DNA of 21,172 bases from Synechococcales cyanobacterium PMM_0036. GTDB lineage: Bacteria; Cyanobacteriota; Cyanobacteriia; Elainellales; Elainellaceae. Below the pieces are notes generated by a model, which did not search any database, was not told the DNA's origin, and saw only the letters and a list, made by a program, of their open reading frames with translations. How positions within the stretch are numbered: position 1 is the first letter of the stretch; each line of letters opens with the position of its first letter. Shown one piece after another: positions 1 to 7,885 of this stretch. The DNA is taken from the NCBI GenBank assembly GCA_949127645.1, contig CASBQM010000423.1, forward strand, positions 1-21,172, read 5' to 3'. Made by a program: the position numbers and the translations under genes.

Positions 1-159
1 TGATGGTACAAAGGCGGAATTTGGTATAGCTCGACGTGTTATAGGACATTCTGCGACTTTTGCCTGTTCATTACTCAAGAGTGGTGTATCCCAAGAGAAA
101 ATTATCAGAGCTACGGGTAGACTGAGAGCGATCGCCGCCAGGATCTTTTTGATTGACAC
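1..159 (-). CDS. Exported protein of unknown function, 5' end only (runs off the left edge)
   Basis: An open frame starts at a GTG at 157-159 and stays open for 53 codons to the window edge. An in-frame TAA lies directly upstream, so this is the first possible start. A GAGG sits about 11 bases before it, which is a long spacing. The first 33 residues look like a Sec signal peptide: Ser-Ile-Lys-Lys at residues 2-5, a hydrophobic stretch at about 6-22, then a polar region ending in EQA, a plausible cleavage site. The mature part begins KVAECPITRR and is too short to assign a family. It lies downstream of the ubiquitin-fold gene on the same strand but is separated by about 200 bp containing a repeat element, so it probably has its own promoter. 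A TATAAA on the minus strand just upstream may serve as a -10. No function is proposed. Confidence 0.55.
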   Translation of the reverse strand, partial: MSIKKILAAIALSLPVALIIFSWDTPLLSNEQAKVAECPITRRAIPNSAFVPS

Positions 160-200
160 TTAAAGATCGACCTCAACTTTTATAACTGAAACGTTTATCT

Positions 201-293
201 TCAGGACTTACGCACTGCCTCTACATATAGCGGTTCGTAGGGGCAATCCCCCTGTGGTTGCCCCCATATATGCCCAGTCTGCGTAAGTCCTGA
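201..293. mobile_element. 93-bp MITE-like element with 14-bp perfect terminal inverted repeats
   Basis: TCAGGACTTACGCA at 201-214 is repeated exactly in inverted orientation at 280-293. A second hairpin is nested inside, GGGGCAA at 240-246 against TTGCCCC at 258-264. No gene fits inside. The sequence TCAGGACTTACGCA is, from memory, a common end of small non-autonomous repeats in filamentous cyanobacteria. A TCT flanks both sides (198-200 and 294-296), which could be a short target duplication but is weak evidence. It lies between the ubiquitin-fold gene and the exported-protein gene and could also act as a transcription terminator for the former. Confidence 0.75.
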
Positions 294-366
294 TCTTGTA
301 AGATTTTCAGCCTTAGCGTACAAAATCGTTCCATTGCCAAGAAGTGGGTTCGCCCTAATGTTTGTG

Positions 367-936
367 TTAAATTTTTAAAGCAGTGATCCGGTATCCCACG
401 GAAATATCGTCACACCAGTCTCGTAAAATTTTATCTATCTCAAAGTTTTGTACCGCTCTTGGTACTATTTCTTGCAACCAAGCTATAAAATTCTGACGTT
501 CCTGTGCGTTATAGTCGCTGAAAAAGCGCTGCGGGTTACTTTCATAAAAGTCTGTAAGCTCTATAGGATAGTCATAATTTTTCGGTTGCTTACCATCGCT
601 AAGTATTGTCAAGCTGAATGTATATGTAACTAGCGATGGGGGGCTTGCTGAAGTTGAAGTTTCTGATGGTACGTAGACAACACCTGAATGCGATCTGCGA
701 TAGTTGAGTATTATTTTGTCACCTTGTTTAACACCCGCTTCCCTAAAGGTCAGATTATCCATTAATACTTCATTTGTTCTTTCTAGAACCAGTTGGCAAG
801 GTGTATTCTCTGGTAATCCCAAAAACATTTGTACTGCTTCACGAGCCTCTTTTAAAGTTGAATCGAGCAAAACATCATTGAGGGTTTTCTCCGCACTACC
901 ATCCTTTGTTTGAAAAGTTACTACAATCTCAGTCAT
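367..936 (-). CDS. Ubiquitin-fold (YukD/EsaB-like) protein with an extra C-terminal domain, 189 aa
   Basis: Residues 2-79 look like a beta-grasp, ubiquitin-like domain: an N-terminal hairpin (TEIVVTFQTKDG), a helix near 28-39 (LKEAREAVQMFLG), and the typical ending FREAGVKQGDKIIL. There is no terminal Gly-Gly, and the chain continues, so it is not a conjugated ubiquitin; YukD/EsaB-type proteins also lack the tail. A Ser/Thr/Pro linker (about 85-101) leads to a C-terminal alpha/beta domain (about 102-189) that I do not recognise. I chose the Met at 936 over an in-frame Met two codons upstream because AAGGG lies exactly six bases before it. It is the last gene of a four-gene operon, 23 bp after the SPFH-repeat gene. 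There are no type VII secretion genes nearby, so a role as an adaptor or scaffold subunit with the protease and SPFH-repeat protein is more likely than secretion (inference). Confidence 0.75.
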   Translation of the reverse strand: MTEIVVTFQTKDGSAEKTLNDVLLDSTLKEAREAVQMFLGLPENTPCQLVLERTNEVLMDNLTFREAGVKQGDKIILNYRRSHSGVVYVPSETSTSASPPSLVTYTFSLTILSDGKQPKNYDYPIELTDFYESNPQRFFSDYNAQERQNFIAWLQEIVPRAVQNFEIDKILRDWCDDISVGYRITALKI

Positions 937-942
937 TCTCAT

Positions 943-947
943 CCCTT
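943..947 (-). promoter_or_regulatory. Shine-Dalgarno AAGGG that decides the start of the ubiquitin-fold gene
   Basis: On the minus strand AAGGG abuts the upstream ATG at 942 with no spacing but lies six bases from the ATG at 936, which is a normal distance. This favours the shorter protein. Confidence 0.6.
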
Positions 948-959
948 GTTTAAATTACT

Positions 960-3833
960 TTATTTGATGTCGTTGTTATCTTCATCTTCTTGATTAGTCG
1001 CACCTCTATCACGCCTAGACTGAGAATCTGCATTGTTTTGGCTAGGTAGCAAATTCATTTGCTCCTCAAATAATAGAAAACCCCGACTTTTTTCTTTTTT
1101 TGGTTCCAATAACTGTAGACTGCTTTCAGCATCTTCCAAAGAAGGATTGGGCATTTCTTGTTTTAGACGGCTTATTTTATCCTCCAAATTTTGCAGTTCA
1201 TCTGGTTCAGCATCAGGGTCTGCAATCAGTTTTGCTCTCCGCTCACATAGTTTATCAAGCTCTTCATACTTAGCTTGATTCATTCTAGATGACATTTTAA
1301 GCTGATTTTGACGTTGCTCTGTTCTTGCTGGAATCTGTGTTAAAGCCTCATCGACTTTTGCCCTCTCCAATTTTTGTTGAGCTTCAAACAAGTATTTTTC
1401 TTGCTCAGTACGAGTTCGAGACAGATTTCGTATGCTAATTTCCAAACCGTATTGATCGATAACGCTCTCTCTTGCCCACTGGTTGATGTAGCGTTCTATA
1501 GTAGACAATAGTTGAATATCCGTATATGTGAGCAATTCACTACCAGCAGTCATCAATTTAGAATTAATACTCTTTTCGATGGAGTTTTTGATTTCAGATA
1601 TGCCGCTAGTCTGGCTTTCTATTCTGCTAATTTGATTACTTATCTCCTCAATCTCTTCACTATTACCTTCTATATCTCCCGCTCTTATTAGCTGAGAGTA
1701 ATGCTCTTTCAGTGCCTTTAGTTTTTGTCGCAACTGCTGCTGCGACTGCTGCATAGATTGAAATACAGATTGAAATCTATACCAACTACCTGTTTCAATA
1801 CCTAATATTTTGAAGTCTCCCTTAAACTTAACAGCTTCTCCACCACCTAAAGGAATAATACTACACTCAAAATAATCTACTTTACCCATTAGTATTTGTA
1901 AGTAGTCAATAATTTCTGTTTGCTCTGGAATAGGGACAACACTAATAATCTCGACACCAAAACGTTCCTTTAATGTCGTCTCAAGAGTATCTTTTAATTC
2001 TTGTTCGACAGATTTTGTATCTGTTTCTGCCGCATAGAAAAGCATATAAAATCTTTCTGGTTCAATCTTACGCAACACCTCCCTGTTAGTACTGTTTACA
2101 GTTTTTTGCATTTCGTTAATAATTTGATCCAAACTAAAATTCAGATAATCCTCAATTTTATTGAAGTTCTTAAATTTAGCGTTAACAGTAGTACTTACTT
2201 TTACTTTAATACTGGCAGTATTAGTTGAAAATTCCTGGTTTTCATCTGAGATTTCAAAAGTTTCTTTTAGTCTTAAATGATCGAGCCTTGGTAGGGAAAC
2301 TATATGTTCGATTACATAACCAATAGAAGCAGCTTCTGCTTCCATTGCTTCTCGAATTTTTTGAGATTCTTTTTGAAAATCATCCAGTATGTCTATATAC
2401 TTCTTTTTCAGCAGCAAGGGTTTAATAATTTTTTCTAGCTTGTTCTCAACCCATGTTTGTAAATTAGGAGATTGTGCAGAAATATATCTCCTCACATCTT
2501 GAGGTAACATCTGGAGAGTGTTTTCTACAGTTATTAATTTTGAATAGTTTTGAACTTTACATTCGACTGGATGTTGTATTTCAACAAGTTCTTTTGGCGG
2601 TGGAGAAGAATTAGCTACCTTACTGTCTAGATATAGATAGCCAATTCTACGACCTTTATCAGCTAATTTTTGATTTAAATAATCTACTAGAGTATTTCTA
2701 ACTTTATCTTTTAACTCATAATAAAATTCACTTATTGTAGTATGTTTTTGCAAATAATCTTTAATCTCTGTCTTTAACAGATTAGTTAGTTGTATAGTTC
2801 CCCATGTATTTGAATATGAAATTGCTTTGATACGGTCTTCAACTAATAATTCAGTTTGAATAGTGAGGTCTAGTGCTTCATCAGAATCAGAAACATGAAC
2901 AGTAATTTGTGAAGGGGGAATTAATATATTGTCAACCTGTTTAGCTAGAGAAATATTTAAATCTAGTTGAAGGCTAATTTCATCTCTCGCAGCTTTTTGA
3001 ATATCTTGTTTTAGGATGTTTACCTTATTTTGATACTGGTTAATAAATTCACTCTCACGTCCGCGAAGGTTATAATTAACCCAGTATCTAATTTTTCTAT
3101 CTATTTCGTCCCTTACGGGCTTACCAGTAGTAAATAATAGTCGAGCTACTTTTTCTCTATCTATGGGATCGTAGCTAGCGCGGTAATCGATAGTAATACT
3201 TAACTTGCGACTGGTGGCAACATCATCTACTTCAATAATTAGGCCATGATTTTCAGCAATATTAGAAGGATTTTTGTTGTCAAAATCTAAGATGATGGCA
3301 TCTTGTGTTTGGATAGGCGAAATTCTCAACTCCAACCTTAGCCCAACTTCATTTTTAGCTTTGATTTGGAGATTATTCTGCAATTTTTTAATTTCATCAA
3401 AATAATTATCAATGAATTTACCAACGCAATCACGGGTAAATTCGTTCACCCATCTTTTTATTTTTTTATCAATTTCTGCTTCTGGAGAACTATCACTGTA
3501 TAGTGCCTTAACTATTTTTTCTTGATTATTATTTTTATCAGATTCATAACTAGCACGATAGGTTATAGATATGCCCAAAGTCCGGTTATTAGAAAAATCA
3601 GTAACTTCTATTCTTAATTCTCTAGGTTCAGAAAAAACAGAAGAGTCGTTAGAAACTATGTAATATACTAAGTTACCACCAAAAGATATTGCTGGTACTT
3701 TTGCTTGGGTTTCCCCTGTTCGCTTGTCAATTATTACAACTTTTTCTGTAGAGTAGTTACTTTTAGCTCTAGCAACTGCTTCTGCTCTTTCTACTCTCCG
3801 GATTACATTATAGAGAAAATTTTCCTGACTCAT
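960..3833 (-). CDS. Multi-repeat SPFH (Band-7/flotillin)-like protein, 957 aa, no membrane anchor
   Basis: The protein contains about six tandem modules with the strand-helix-helix-strand pattern of SPFH/Band-7 domains: roughly 71-176, 196-297, 308-403, 420-517, 534-640 and 660-805. Modules 1 and 2 are clearly related: YRASY at 92-96 and 217-221, IDKKIKRWVN at 121-130 against IDRKIRYWVN at 244-253, LELRIS at 167-172 against LDLNIS at 290-295. Each ends in a long helix followed by a beta strand, as in flotillins. Residues 690-745 and 808-895 are predicted coiled coil, and the tail (930-957) is acidic and disordered. There is no signal peptide or transmembrane helix, unlike typical SPFH proteins with one such domain and a membrane anchor. 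The start has an ideal AAGGAG seven bases upstream, overlapping the stop of the preceding gene, two bases away. It may form a cytoplasmic scaffold or ring-like assembly (inference). The SPFH assignment rests on pattern reading only. Confidence 0.6.
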   Translation of the reverse strand: MSQENFLYNVIRRVERAEAVARAKSNYSTEKVVIIDKRTGETQAKVPAISFGGNLVYYIVSNDSSVFSEPRELRIEVTDFSNNRTLGISITYRASYESDKNNNQEKIVKALYSDSSPEAEIDKKIKRWVNEFTRDCVGKFIDNYFDEIKKLQNNLQIKAKNEVGLRLELRISPIQTQDAIILDFDNKNPSNIAENHGLIIEVDDVATSRKLSITIDYRASYDPIDREKVARLLFTTGKPVRDEIDRKIRYWVNYNLRGRESEFINQYQNKVNILKQDIQKAARDEISLQLDLNISLAKQVDNILIPPSQITVHVSDSDEALDLTIQTELLVEDRIKAISYSNTWGTIQLTNLLKTEIKDYLQKHTTISEFYYELKDKVRNTLVDYLNQKLADKGRRIGYLYLDSKVANSSPPPKELVEIQHPVECKVQNYSKLITVENTLQMLPQDVRRYISAQSPNLQTWVENKLEKIIKPLLLKKKYIDILDDFQKESQKIREAMEAEAASIGYVIEHIVSLPRLDHLRLKETFEISDENQEFSTNTASIKVKVSTTVNAKFKNFNKIEDYLNFSLDQIINEMQKTVNSTNREVLRKIEPERFYMLFYAAETDTKSVEQELKDTLETTLKERFGVEIISVVPIPEQTEIIDYLQILMGKVDYFECSIIPLGGGEAVKFKGDFKILGIETGSWYRFQSVFQSMQQSQQQLRQKLKALKEHYSQLIRAGDIEGNSEEIEEISNQISRIESQTSGISEIKNSIEKSINSKLMTAGSELLTYTDIQLLSTIERYINQWARESVIDQYGLEISIRNLSRTRTEQEKYLFEAQQKLERAKVDEALTQIPARTEQRQNQLKMSSRMNQAKYEELDKLCERRAKLIADPDAEPDELQNLEDKISRLKQEMPNPSLEDAESSLQLLEPKKEKSRGFLLFEEQMNLLPSQNNADSQSRRDRGATNQEDEDNNDIK

Positions 3834-3835
3834 AT

Positions 3836-6082
3836 CTACACTCCTTTTTTGTTTTCTAAATTTTTTTGTTGTAATGATTTAAATCGTTTCTTCAATTCTC
3901 TCAGCAGCTTTCTCCTGAAAACAAACTGTCTCTTTAACTCCTTATTGTCAGATTCTTCATACTGTATGGATTTGTCTAAATACTCCTCCGTTAGTTCTGT
4001 CCAACGCTCACTAATATGTCTTTGTTGTGAGGGAGAAGCTTTATAAATAATCATGCGAAGCAAGTTTTCAAATAAATTTAAAGCTTCTTTTTCTGGCTCT
4101 TCATCTTTAAATCCCCATATAATCACGAACCATTCTGCAATCAAGAAGCCAATAATTTTTAGATATTCATTATCATTAACCTCAGGCTGGTTTAATACAC
4201 ATGGAATGGCAAGTTTTTCGTTAGGACTGGGATATAATAACCAACTTACTAAAGTATCGAATTCTCCACTTAAATTGACATTGCTATCAGGACTGCCTTT
4301 TAATGGCGCAAACATAGGATATACATAATATCCTTTACCATACCATTTTAACTCTAGTTGTAATGTAGTTTCTACACAGTAAGCAAATAACAGCCATAAA
4401 GCAGCTTGATTTGATAAAGAATATTGTGCGGGTAGAATCTTGTCTTCAGGCAGCCATTCTTTGAGAATTTCAAGCAATTCATAAATGTATTCATAAAATC
4501 CACTTTCCCATAACAATTCTTCTAATAAATTAGAAATATCTGATTTTATATCATTATCATCTAATTCACTATCTAACAGCTCTCTCAACCAATTCAATAT
4601 ACTTCTTGCTGATTGCATTCCTAGCAATCCTGTCCGCAAATTTAGGGTGATTAAATATCTGATAATTAAAAAAGCCAGCTTGCGTTCCTTGGGACTTATC
4701 AATCTCTCTAAAAATTTTTTAGCTATAGTTTCACAATGAGAATACTCAGACTCAATTTGTAAACGATGAATTAATATTGACAATCTTTTAAGGAGATTGT
4801 CATGCTTTCTTTCATCCTCATTTGCAATTTTAATGAGTAATTTTATAAGCCAATCTTCTGCATAATCATTAGGATAGTAAACGGCTGCTCTTACTGCTAC
4901 ATTAATTGCACTATCTGCGACTTCTTGAGAATTATCAAGTAATAAGTCTATTTCTTGTGTGCGTTGTAGTTGGCGCTCAAAATAAAAAATTTGCTCGTTC
5001 TCAAAATACGCTAGAAAATTTTCTCGTAACTCAGTAGAAGAGAAATTAATAACCTGTTTCCCATTTTGTCGTTCGACTTTTAAGTGGCACTTCTTTAGAT
5101 ATTGGTCAGGTTTATCAAAGCTCTCTTGCCAAATTTTAACTAATTCCTTTGTTTCACCGGCTCCAATATTTCCTGCTCCAGTTAGTTGACTATTTGCCAA
5201 ATTACCCAATCTTCTATCATTAATAACAATAGATTTATTTGAAGTAAGTGGGATATATTGTGTTCTACCTTGTAATAATAATCCAACAATCCGTTTAAAA
5301 TCCTGAACATTTAGTCCAGGGAATAAAGTGGCTACATAAAAAACTAAATTCTCAATATCACGATCTTCTTTGAACAATGTTTTAGCTGATACTATCTCAC
5401 CTTCTTTAGCTGATTCACTTTTATTATTTTCCTGTTCATTCTTTTTGGTTTTACTTTCAGTGGCATTTCTTTTCCTAAGTTCATTTTCAATTTCTTCTGT
5501 ATCTGTTTGAAGCTGGTACAGCCGTTGTTCAATTGTTTCGGACTCTTCGTTAAGTCTCTTTATCTTTGTTTTTTTTGGATATTGTTCGCTAAGAGAATGT
5601 GTTTCATTAATCTCTTGTTGTAAAATTTCTTTTTCTTTAAATAATCTATCATAGTCTTTCTTGAAACTTGCTATCTTTTTCTCATTTAGATCTCGCCTTG
5701 TTTCTAAAGTACGATCTGGAATATACTTATATTTATCTGTATTTTTCTCTTCTTCTGTTGAGGATTGATTAAGTAATTTCTCCTTGTCAACTTTATTACT
5801 ATTTTCCTGACCACCTTCAGCACTGCCTCTAGGAGGAGGCGGCATTGGGGGGTTTACATCACTCAAACCCTTCTCAGGTCTGTTGCTGCTTTTTTTATGA
5901 TTCAAGTTACTTGTTGTAAGACCACTCTCTTCGCCTTTTCCCTGATTAGCAGGAGATCCTTTAGCCGGACTGCCGCTTTGTTGTGGTTCTGCTCCTGGTT
6001 CAGCAGTAGATATTTCAGGTTTTTTAGCTGGAAATTCCGGTTCTTTTTCTTGGTTATTTGTAGACGAGGTTTCATCTATCAT
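3836..6082 (-). CDS. 748-aa protein: disordered N-terminus, coiled coil and large helical C-terminal region, function unknown
   Basis: Residues 1-115 are rich in Pro, Ser, Glu, Gly and Lys, with a proline run near 78-84, and look disordered. Residues 125-215 form a charged coiled coil. From about 235 to the end the chain is almost all helix, with Leu/Ile-rich segments such as the stretch near 380-480 that could be helical repeats. Two hydrophobic patches near 560-580 and 640-660 contain charged or polar residues and look buried rather than membrane-spanning. No catalytic motif, P-loop or metal site is evident, and I do not recognise a family. It is the second gene of the operon, 31 bp after the protease and two bp before the SPFH-repeat gene; AAAGGA lies about ten bases before the ATG. 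Coiled coils in this protein, in the protease C-terminus and in the SPFH-repeat protein suggest that they assemble together (inference). Confidence 0.7.
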   Translation of the reverse strand: MIDETSSTNNQEKEPEFPAKKPEISTAEPGAEPQQSGSPAKGSPANQGKGEESGLTTSNLNHKKSSNRPEKGLSDVNPPMPPPPRGSAEGGQENSNKVDKEKLLNQSSTEEEKNTDKYKYIPDRTLETRRDLNEKKIASFKKDYDRLFKEKEILQQEINETHSLSEQYPKKTKIKRLNEESETIEQRLYQLQTDTEEIENELRKRNATESKTKKNEQENNKSESAKEGEIVSAKTLFKEDRDIENLVFYVATLFPGLNVQDFKRIVGLLLQGRTQYIPLTSNKSIVINDRRLGNLANSQLTGAGNIGAGETKELVKIWQESFDKPDQYLKKCHLKVERQNGKQVINFSSTELRENFLAYFENEQIFYFERQLQRTQEIDLLLDNSQEVADSAINVAVRAAVYYPNDYAEDWLIKLLIKIANEDERKHDNLLKRLSILIHRLQIESEYSHCETIAKKFLERLISPKERKLAFLIIRYLITLNLRTGLLGMQSARSILNWLRELLDSELDDNDIKSDISNLLEELLWESGFYEYIYELLEILKEWLPEDKILPAQYSLSNQAALWLLFAYCVETTLQLELKWYGKGYYVYPMFAPLKGSPDSNVNLSGEFDTLVSWLLYPSPNEKLAIPCVLNQPEVNDNEYLKIIGFLIAEWFVIIWGFKDEEPEKEALNLFENLLRMIIYKASPSQQRHISERWTELTEEYLDKSIQYEESDNKELKRQFVFRRKLLRELKKRFKSLQQKNLENKKGV

Positions 6083-6113
6083 TACTACTCAATCCTTTTG
6101 TTTGTAATTACTC

Positions 6114-6992
6114 TTAAGTCAGTTCGTCAATCTCAGCTTGTAGCGCTTCTACTTTTAGTTCGTGTAACCGAAGCTCTTCCTTATAGCGTTCTTTTTTTAG
6201 ATTTAGCATATGCACCTGCGCCAGGTTATTTCTATTCTCGTTAATTTCACTATCCACCAATTCAATTAGTTTCTGTAATTCTTTCACTGGGTTTTCAGCA
6301 AGATAAAGTTCTCTCTTGAGACGCTCTATTTTTCTCTGCTTGGCAGAATTCATACCATTTCCGAGCCCTCCAGGTTTAATGTTAATAATTAAATTTTCAA
6401 GCACTCCTTGCCAACCGTTTTCCAAAGCCTCTATAGAAATCGCCAACCCCTTATCTTTATTTTCATTCATTAACTGAGAAAACACCCCCACAACGTAACC
6501 ACTCATTTTATCAATTACAGGGGCACCACTATAATCAGCTTTTAAAGCATATTCGCTATTATCACTAATGTATAAATTCCAGGTGCGATCACGTTCTGTA
6601 TTCTCTCTTATTTTTCTCCCGTCTAACTTACCCCTAATCTCTTCAATCCTACGAATTTTGGTATCATCAGTAGAAAACCCTACTGCAATAAACTCTCTTG
6701 CATCAGCGTCTACCGCACTTAACTTTAGTGACGGTAGTTTATTCAGCCTATCTCTTACTGATAAAACAGCTAAGTCACAGCCGTCTTCATCACCTAAAGC
6801 TTCTACCTCCGCCGGATGACCAGCAGCTTTTACTTTATACTCTCCGCCTAACTTGCTTACTACATGGGCACAGGTTAATACATACGTTTTCTGTTCATAC
6901 TGATGGATAACAAACCCTGTACCAAAGTTTCCACTGTGGTTATTATCACTGCTAGTGACTAAAATAATTGCATCCAATAAATTTGCATTCAT
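6114..6992 (-). CDS. Trypsin-like (S1-fold) serine protease with C-terminal coiled coil, 292 aa
   Basis: Residues 1-205 have the layout of a chymotrypsin/trypsin-fold peptidase. The core begins GTGFVI (24-29). The catalytic histidine is H43 in TCAHVV, the aspartate is D73 in CDLAVL, and the nucleophile is S155 in DYSGAPVI, a variant of GDSGGP. All three triad residues are present, so it should be active. There is no signal peptide, so it is probably cytoplasmic, unlike secreted Deg/Htr proteases, and there is no PDZ domain. Residues 213-292 are a charged helical coiled coil, possibly an adaptor or oligomerisation segment. It is the first gene of the operon that continues with the 748-aa, SPFH-repeat and ubiquitin-fold genes. 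No convincing Shine-Dalgarno precedes the ATG. In predicted conflict systems such trypsin-like domains act as effectors released by partner signals; that role here is inference. Confidence 0.85.
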   Translation of the reverse strand: MNANLLDAIILVTSSDNNHSGNFGTGFVIHQYEQKTYVLTCAHVVSKLGGEYKVKAAGHPAEVEALGDEDGCDLAVLSVRDRLNKLPSLKLSAVDADAREFIAVGFSTDDTKIRRIEEIRGKLDGRKIRENTERDRTWNLYISDNSEYALKADYSGAPVIDKMSGYVVGVFSQLMNENKDKGLAISIEALENGWQGVLENLIINIKPGGLGNGMNSAKQRKIERLKRELYLAENPVKELQKLIELVDSEINENRNNLAQVHMLNLKKERYKEELRLHELKVEALQAEIDELT

Positions 6993-7174
6993 GGTTCATT
7001 AATGGGTTTTACTACTAGCTTTAACCTTGGTAACCTATGTATTACCTTACACCTTCAAAAATGACGCTCATATCAATTCAAACTTGCGACCTCTGAACGA
7101 AAATAGGCTCAAGCGAATTTAAGCGTGAAGTTTTGCCACCTCCCACTAGCCAAATTTTTATTGCCTCTAAGTAA

Positions 7175-7203
7175 AACATAGCTGAAACTCTATCCTTTGT
7201 CAA
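7175..7203 (-). promoter_or_regulatory. Sigma-70-type promoter for the protease/SPFH/ubiquitin-fold operon
   Basis: On the minus strand a perfect -35 TTGACA (7203-7198) is followed by 17 bases and TATGTT (7180-7175), a four-of-six match to the -10. Transcription would begin near 7168, giving a leader of about 175 nt before the protease ATG at 6992. Spacing and orientation fit the operon well. Confidence 0.6.
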
Positions 7204-7311
7204 CTATTTTTTCGATTTTTTTTAACATTTCCCCCAGTTGAAATACGGGCGATTATAAGGACACCTAGAGCCGGTTCGGTACCAGATTGCGCCAAGATAG
7301 CATATTTTGAC

Positions 7312-7338
7312 AATCCCCGGTCGTCATACACGGGGATT
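7312..7338. repeat. Hairpin with 8-bp stem AATCCCCG / CGGGGATT
   Basis: AATCCCCG at 7312-7319 pairs with CGGGGATT at 7331-7338 across an 11-base loop. A TT follows but there is no long T-run on either strand, so it is a weak terminator candidate at best. It may be part of a dispersed cyanobacterial repeat together with the adjacent dyad. Confidence 0.5.
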
Positions 7339-7342
7339 CTTG

Positions 7343-7357
7343 GTTCGCGGAGCGAAC
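7343..7357. repeat. Short dyad GTTCGC-GGA-GCGAAC
   Basis: A six-base stem with a three-base loop, immediately after the preceding hairpin. GCGGAGCGAAC-type motifs recur in short dispersed repeats of filamentous cyanobacteria (general knowledge, not checked here). Confidence 0.45.
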
Positions 7358-7385
7358 TTGCCTCTACTGAGTTTCCTCTTTAATC

Positions 7386-7471
7386 GCTGCCCACGCTCTC
7401 TTTGCCGCTGCTTGACGTGCCATTTAATGCTGCCCACGCTCTCTTTGCCGCTGCTTGACGTGCCATTTAAT
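7386..7471. repeat. Perfect 43-bp tandem direct repeat, two copies
   Basis: Copy 1 is 7386-7428 and copy 2 is 7429-7471. Both begin GCTGCCCACGCTC and end GACGTGCCATTTAAT, with no mismatch and no spacer between them. The repeat unit is not a multiple of three, and no credible gene spans it, so it is not a protein repeat. Perfect identity points to a recent duplication or active copy-number slippage. Confidence 0.9.
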
Positions 7472-7672
7472 TTAGCTCGTCGGCAAATTTATATTCAGCA
7501 GCTAAGGTCATTATGATAAACTATCGCTTATAAGCTTGTCAAGTGTTGACTGCGAATGAATTAGCCGTGTCGCCCTACATCCACAGGATTTATCGCAGTG
7601 GTTTTGGGCTTCCCGGTCTACTGTAGATAACGATAATAGAGCATTGACTAGATCTTTACAATCCGAGACATT

Positions 7673-7885
7673 ATGGGAAAAATTAAAGTTCATCTGCCAT
7701 CGACACCAAGGAATCAGTACAATGAGAAAAAGCTAGCTCACAACGCAGTCATTATACCTACCGCAGCGACAGGGCTAACAGCTCTAGCTACATCTAGAGG
7801 CATATCCCGATCGAATCTGCTAGAGTGTATTGGGCGGGATGAGTTTGCGTTGTTGGCACGGGAAGACAGTGAGGTGGAGTCGTGA
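7673..7885 (+). CDS. Small helix-turn-helix-like protein coupled to the Ser/Thr kinase, 70 aa
   Basis: The gene ends in a GTGA overlap with the start of the kinase gene, a hallmark of translational coupling, which supports it being real. Residues 27-56 (from IIPTAATGLTALA to LLECIGR) resemble the two-helix pattern found in many short cyanobacterial proteins of the type TPTAxxGLxxLAxxxxLSRSExxExIGRG, which look like small helix-turn-helix or ribbon-helix-helix DNA-binding proteins. The N-terminus (1-24) is basic and polar. No strong Shine-Dalgarno precedes the ATG at 7673, and an in-frame TAG lies eight codons upstream with no better start. Binding DNA near its own promoter would be a natural job, but this is inference. 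An antisense frame of 107 codons over the same region is judged a shadow. Confidence 0.55.
   Translation: MGKIKVHLPSTPRNQYNEKKLAHNAVIIPTAATGLTALATSRGISRSNLLECIGRDEFALLAREDSEVES

Larger units (their letters stand above)
6993..7672. other. 680-bp intergenic region between the protease operon and the kinase pair
   Basis: I see no convincing gene here. It holds the protease operon promoter (7175-7203), a hairpin with an 8-bp stem (7312-7338), a GTTCGC/GCGAAC dyad (7343-7357), a 43-bp perfect tandem duplication (7386-7471) and the palindrome GCTTATAAGC (7526-7535). The mixture of short repeats suggests a site where small repetitive elements have accumulated between two modules. No clear promoter for the plus-strand pair was found. 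Confidence 0.7.

Noticed and set aside
367..936. Type VII secretion system, suggested by the YukD/EsaB-like protein
   Set aside because: No EssC/EccC ATPase, WXG100 protein or other secretion component is present; the ubiquitin-like fold occurs in other contexts.
3705..4046. Open frame of 113 codons on the plus strand
   Set aside because: It lies antisense across the SPFH-repeat and 748-aa genes, has biased Phe/Ser composition typical of shadow frames, and has no domain or ribosome site support.
5897..6244. Open frame of 115 codons on the plus strand
   Set aside because: It is antisense to the 748-aa gene and the protease gene; its hydrophobic appearance comes from the opposite-strand coiled-coil codons.
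7386..7471. Tandem 43-bp repeat considered as a CRISPR remnant
   Set aside because: The copies abut with no spacer, and there are no Cas genes in the window.
7307..7516. Plus-strand frame of 69 codons across the 43-bp tandem repeat
   Set aside because: The repeat unit is not a multiple of three, the sequence is low complexity, and the frame begins inside a hairpin.
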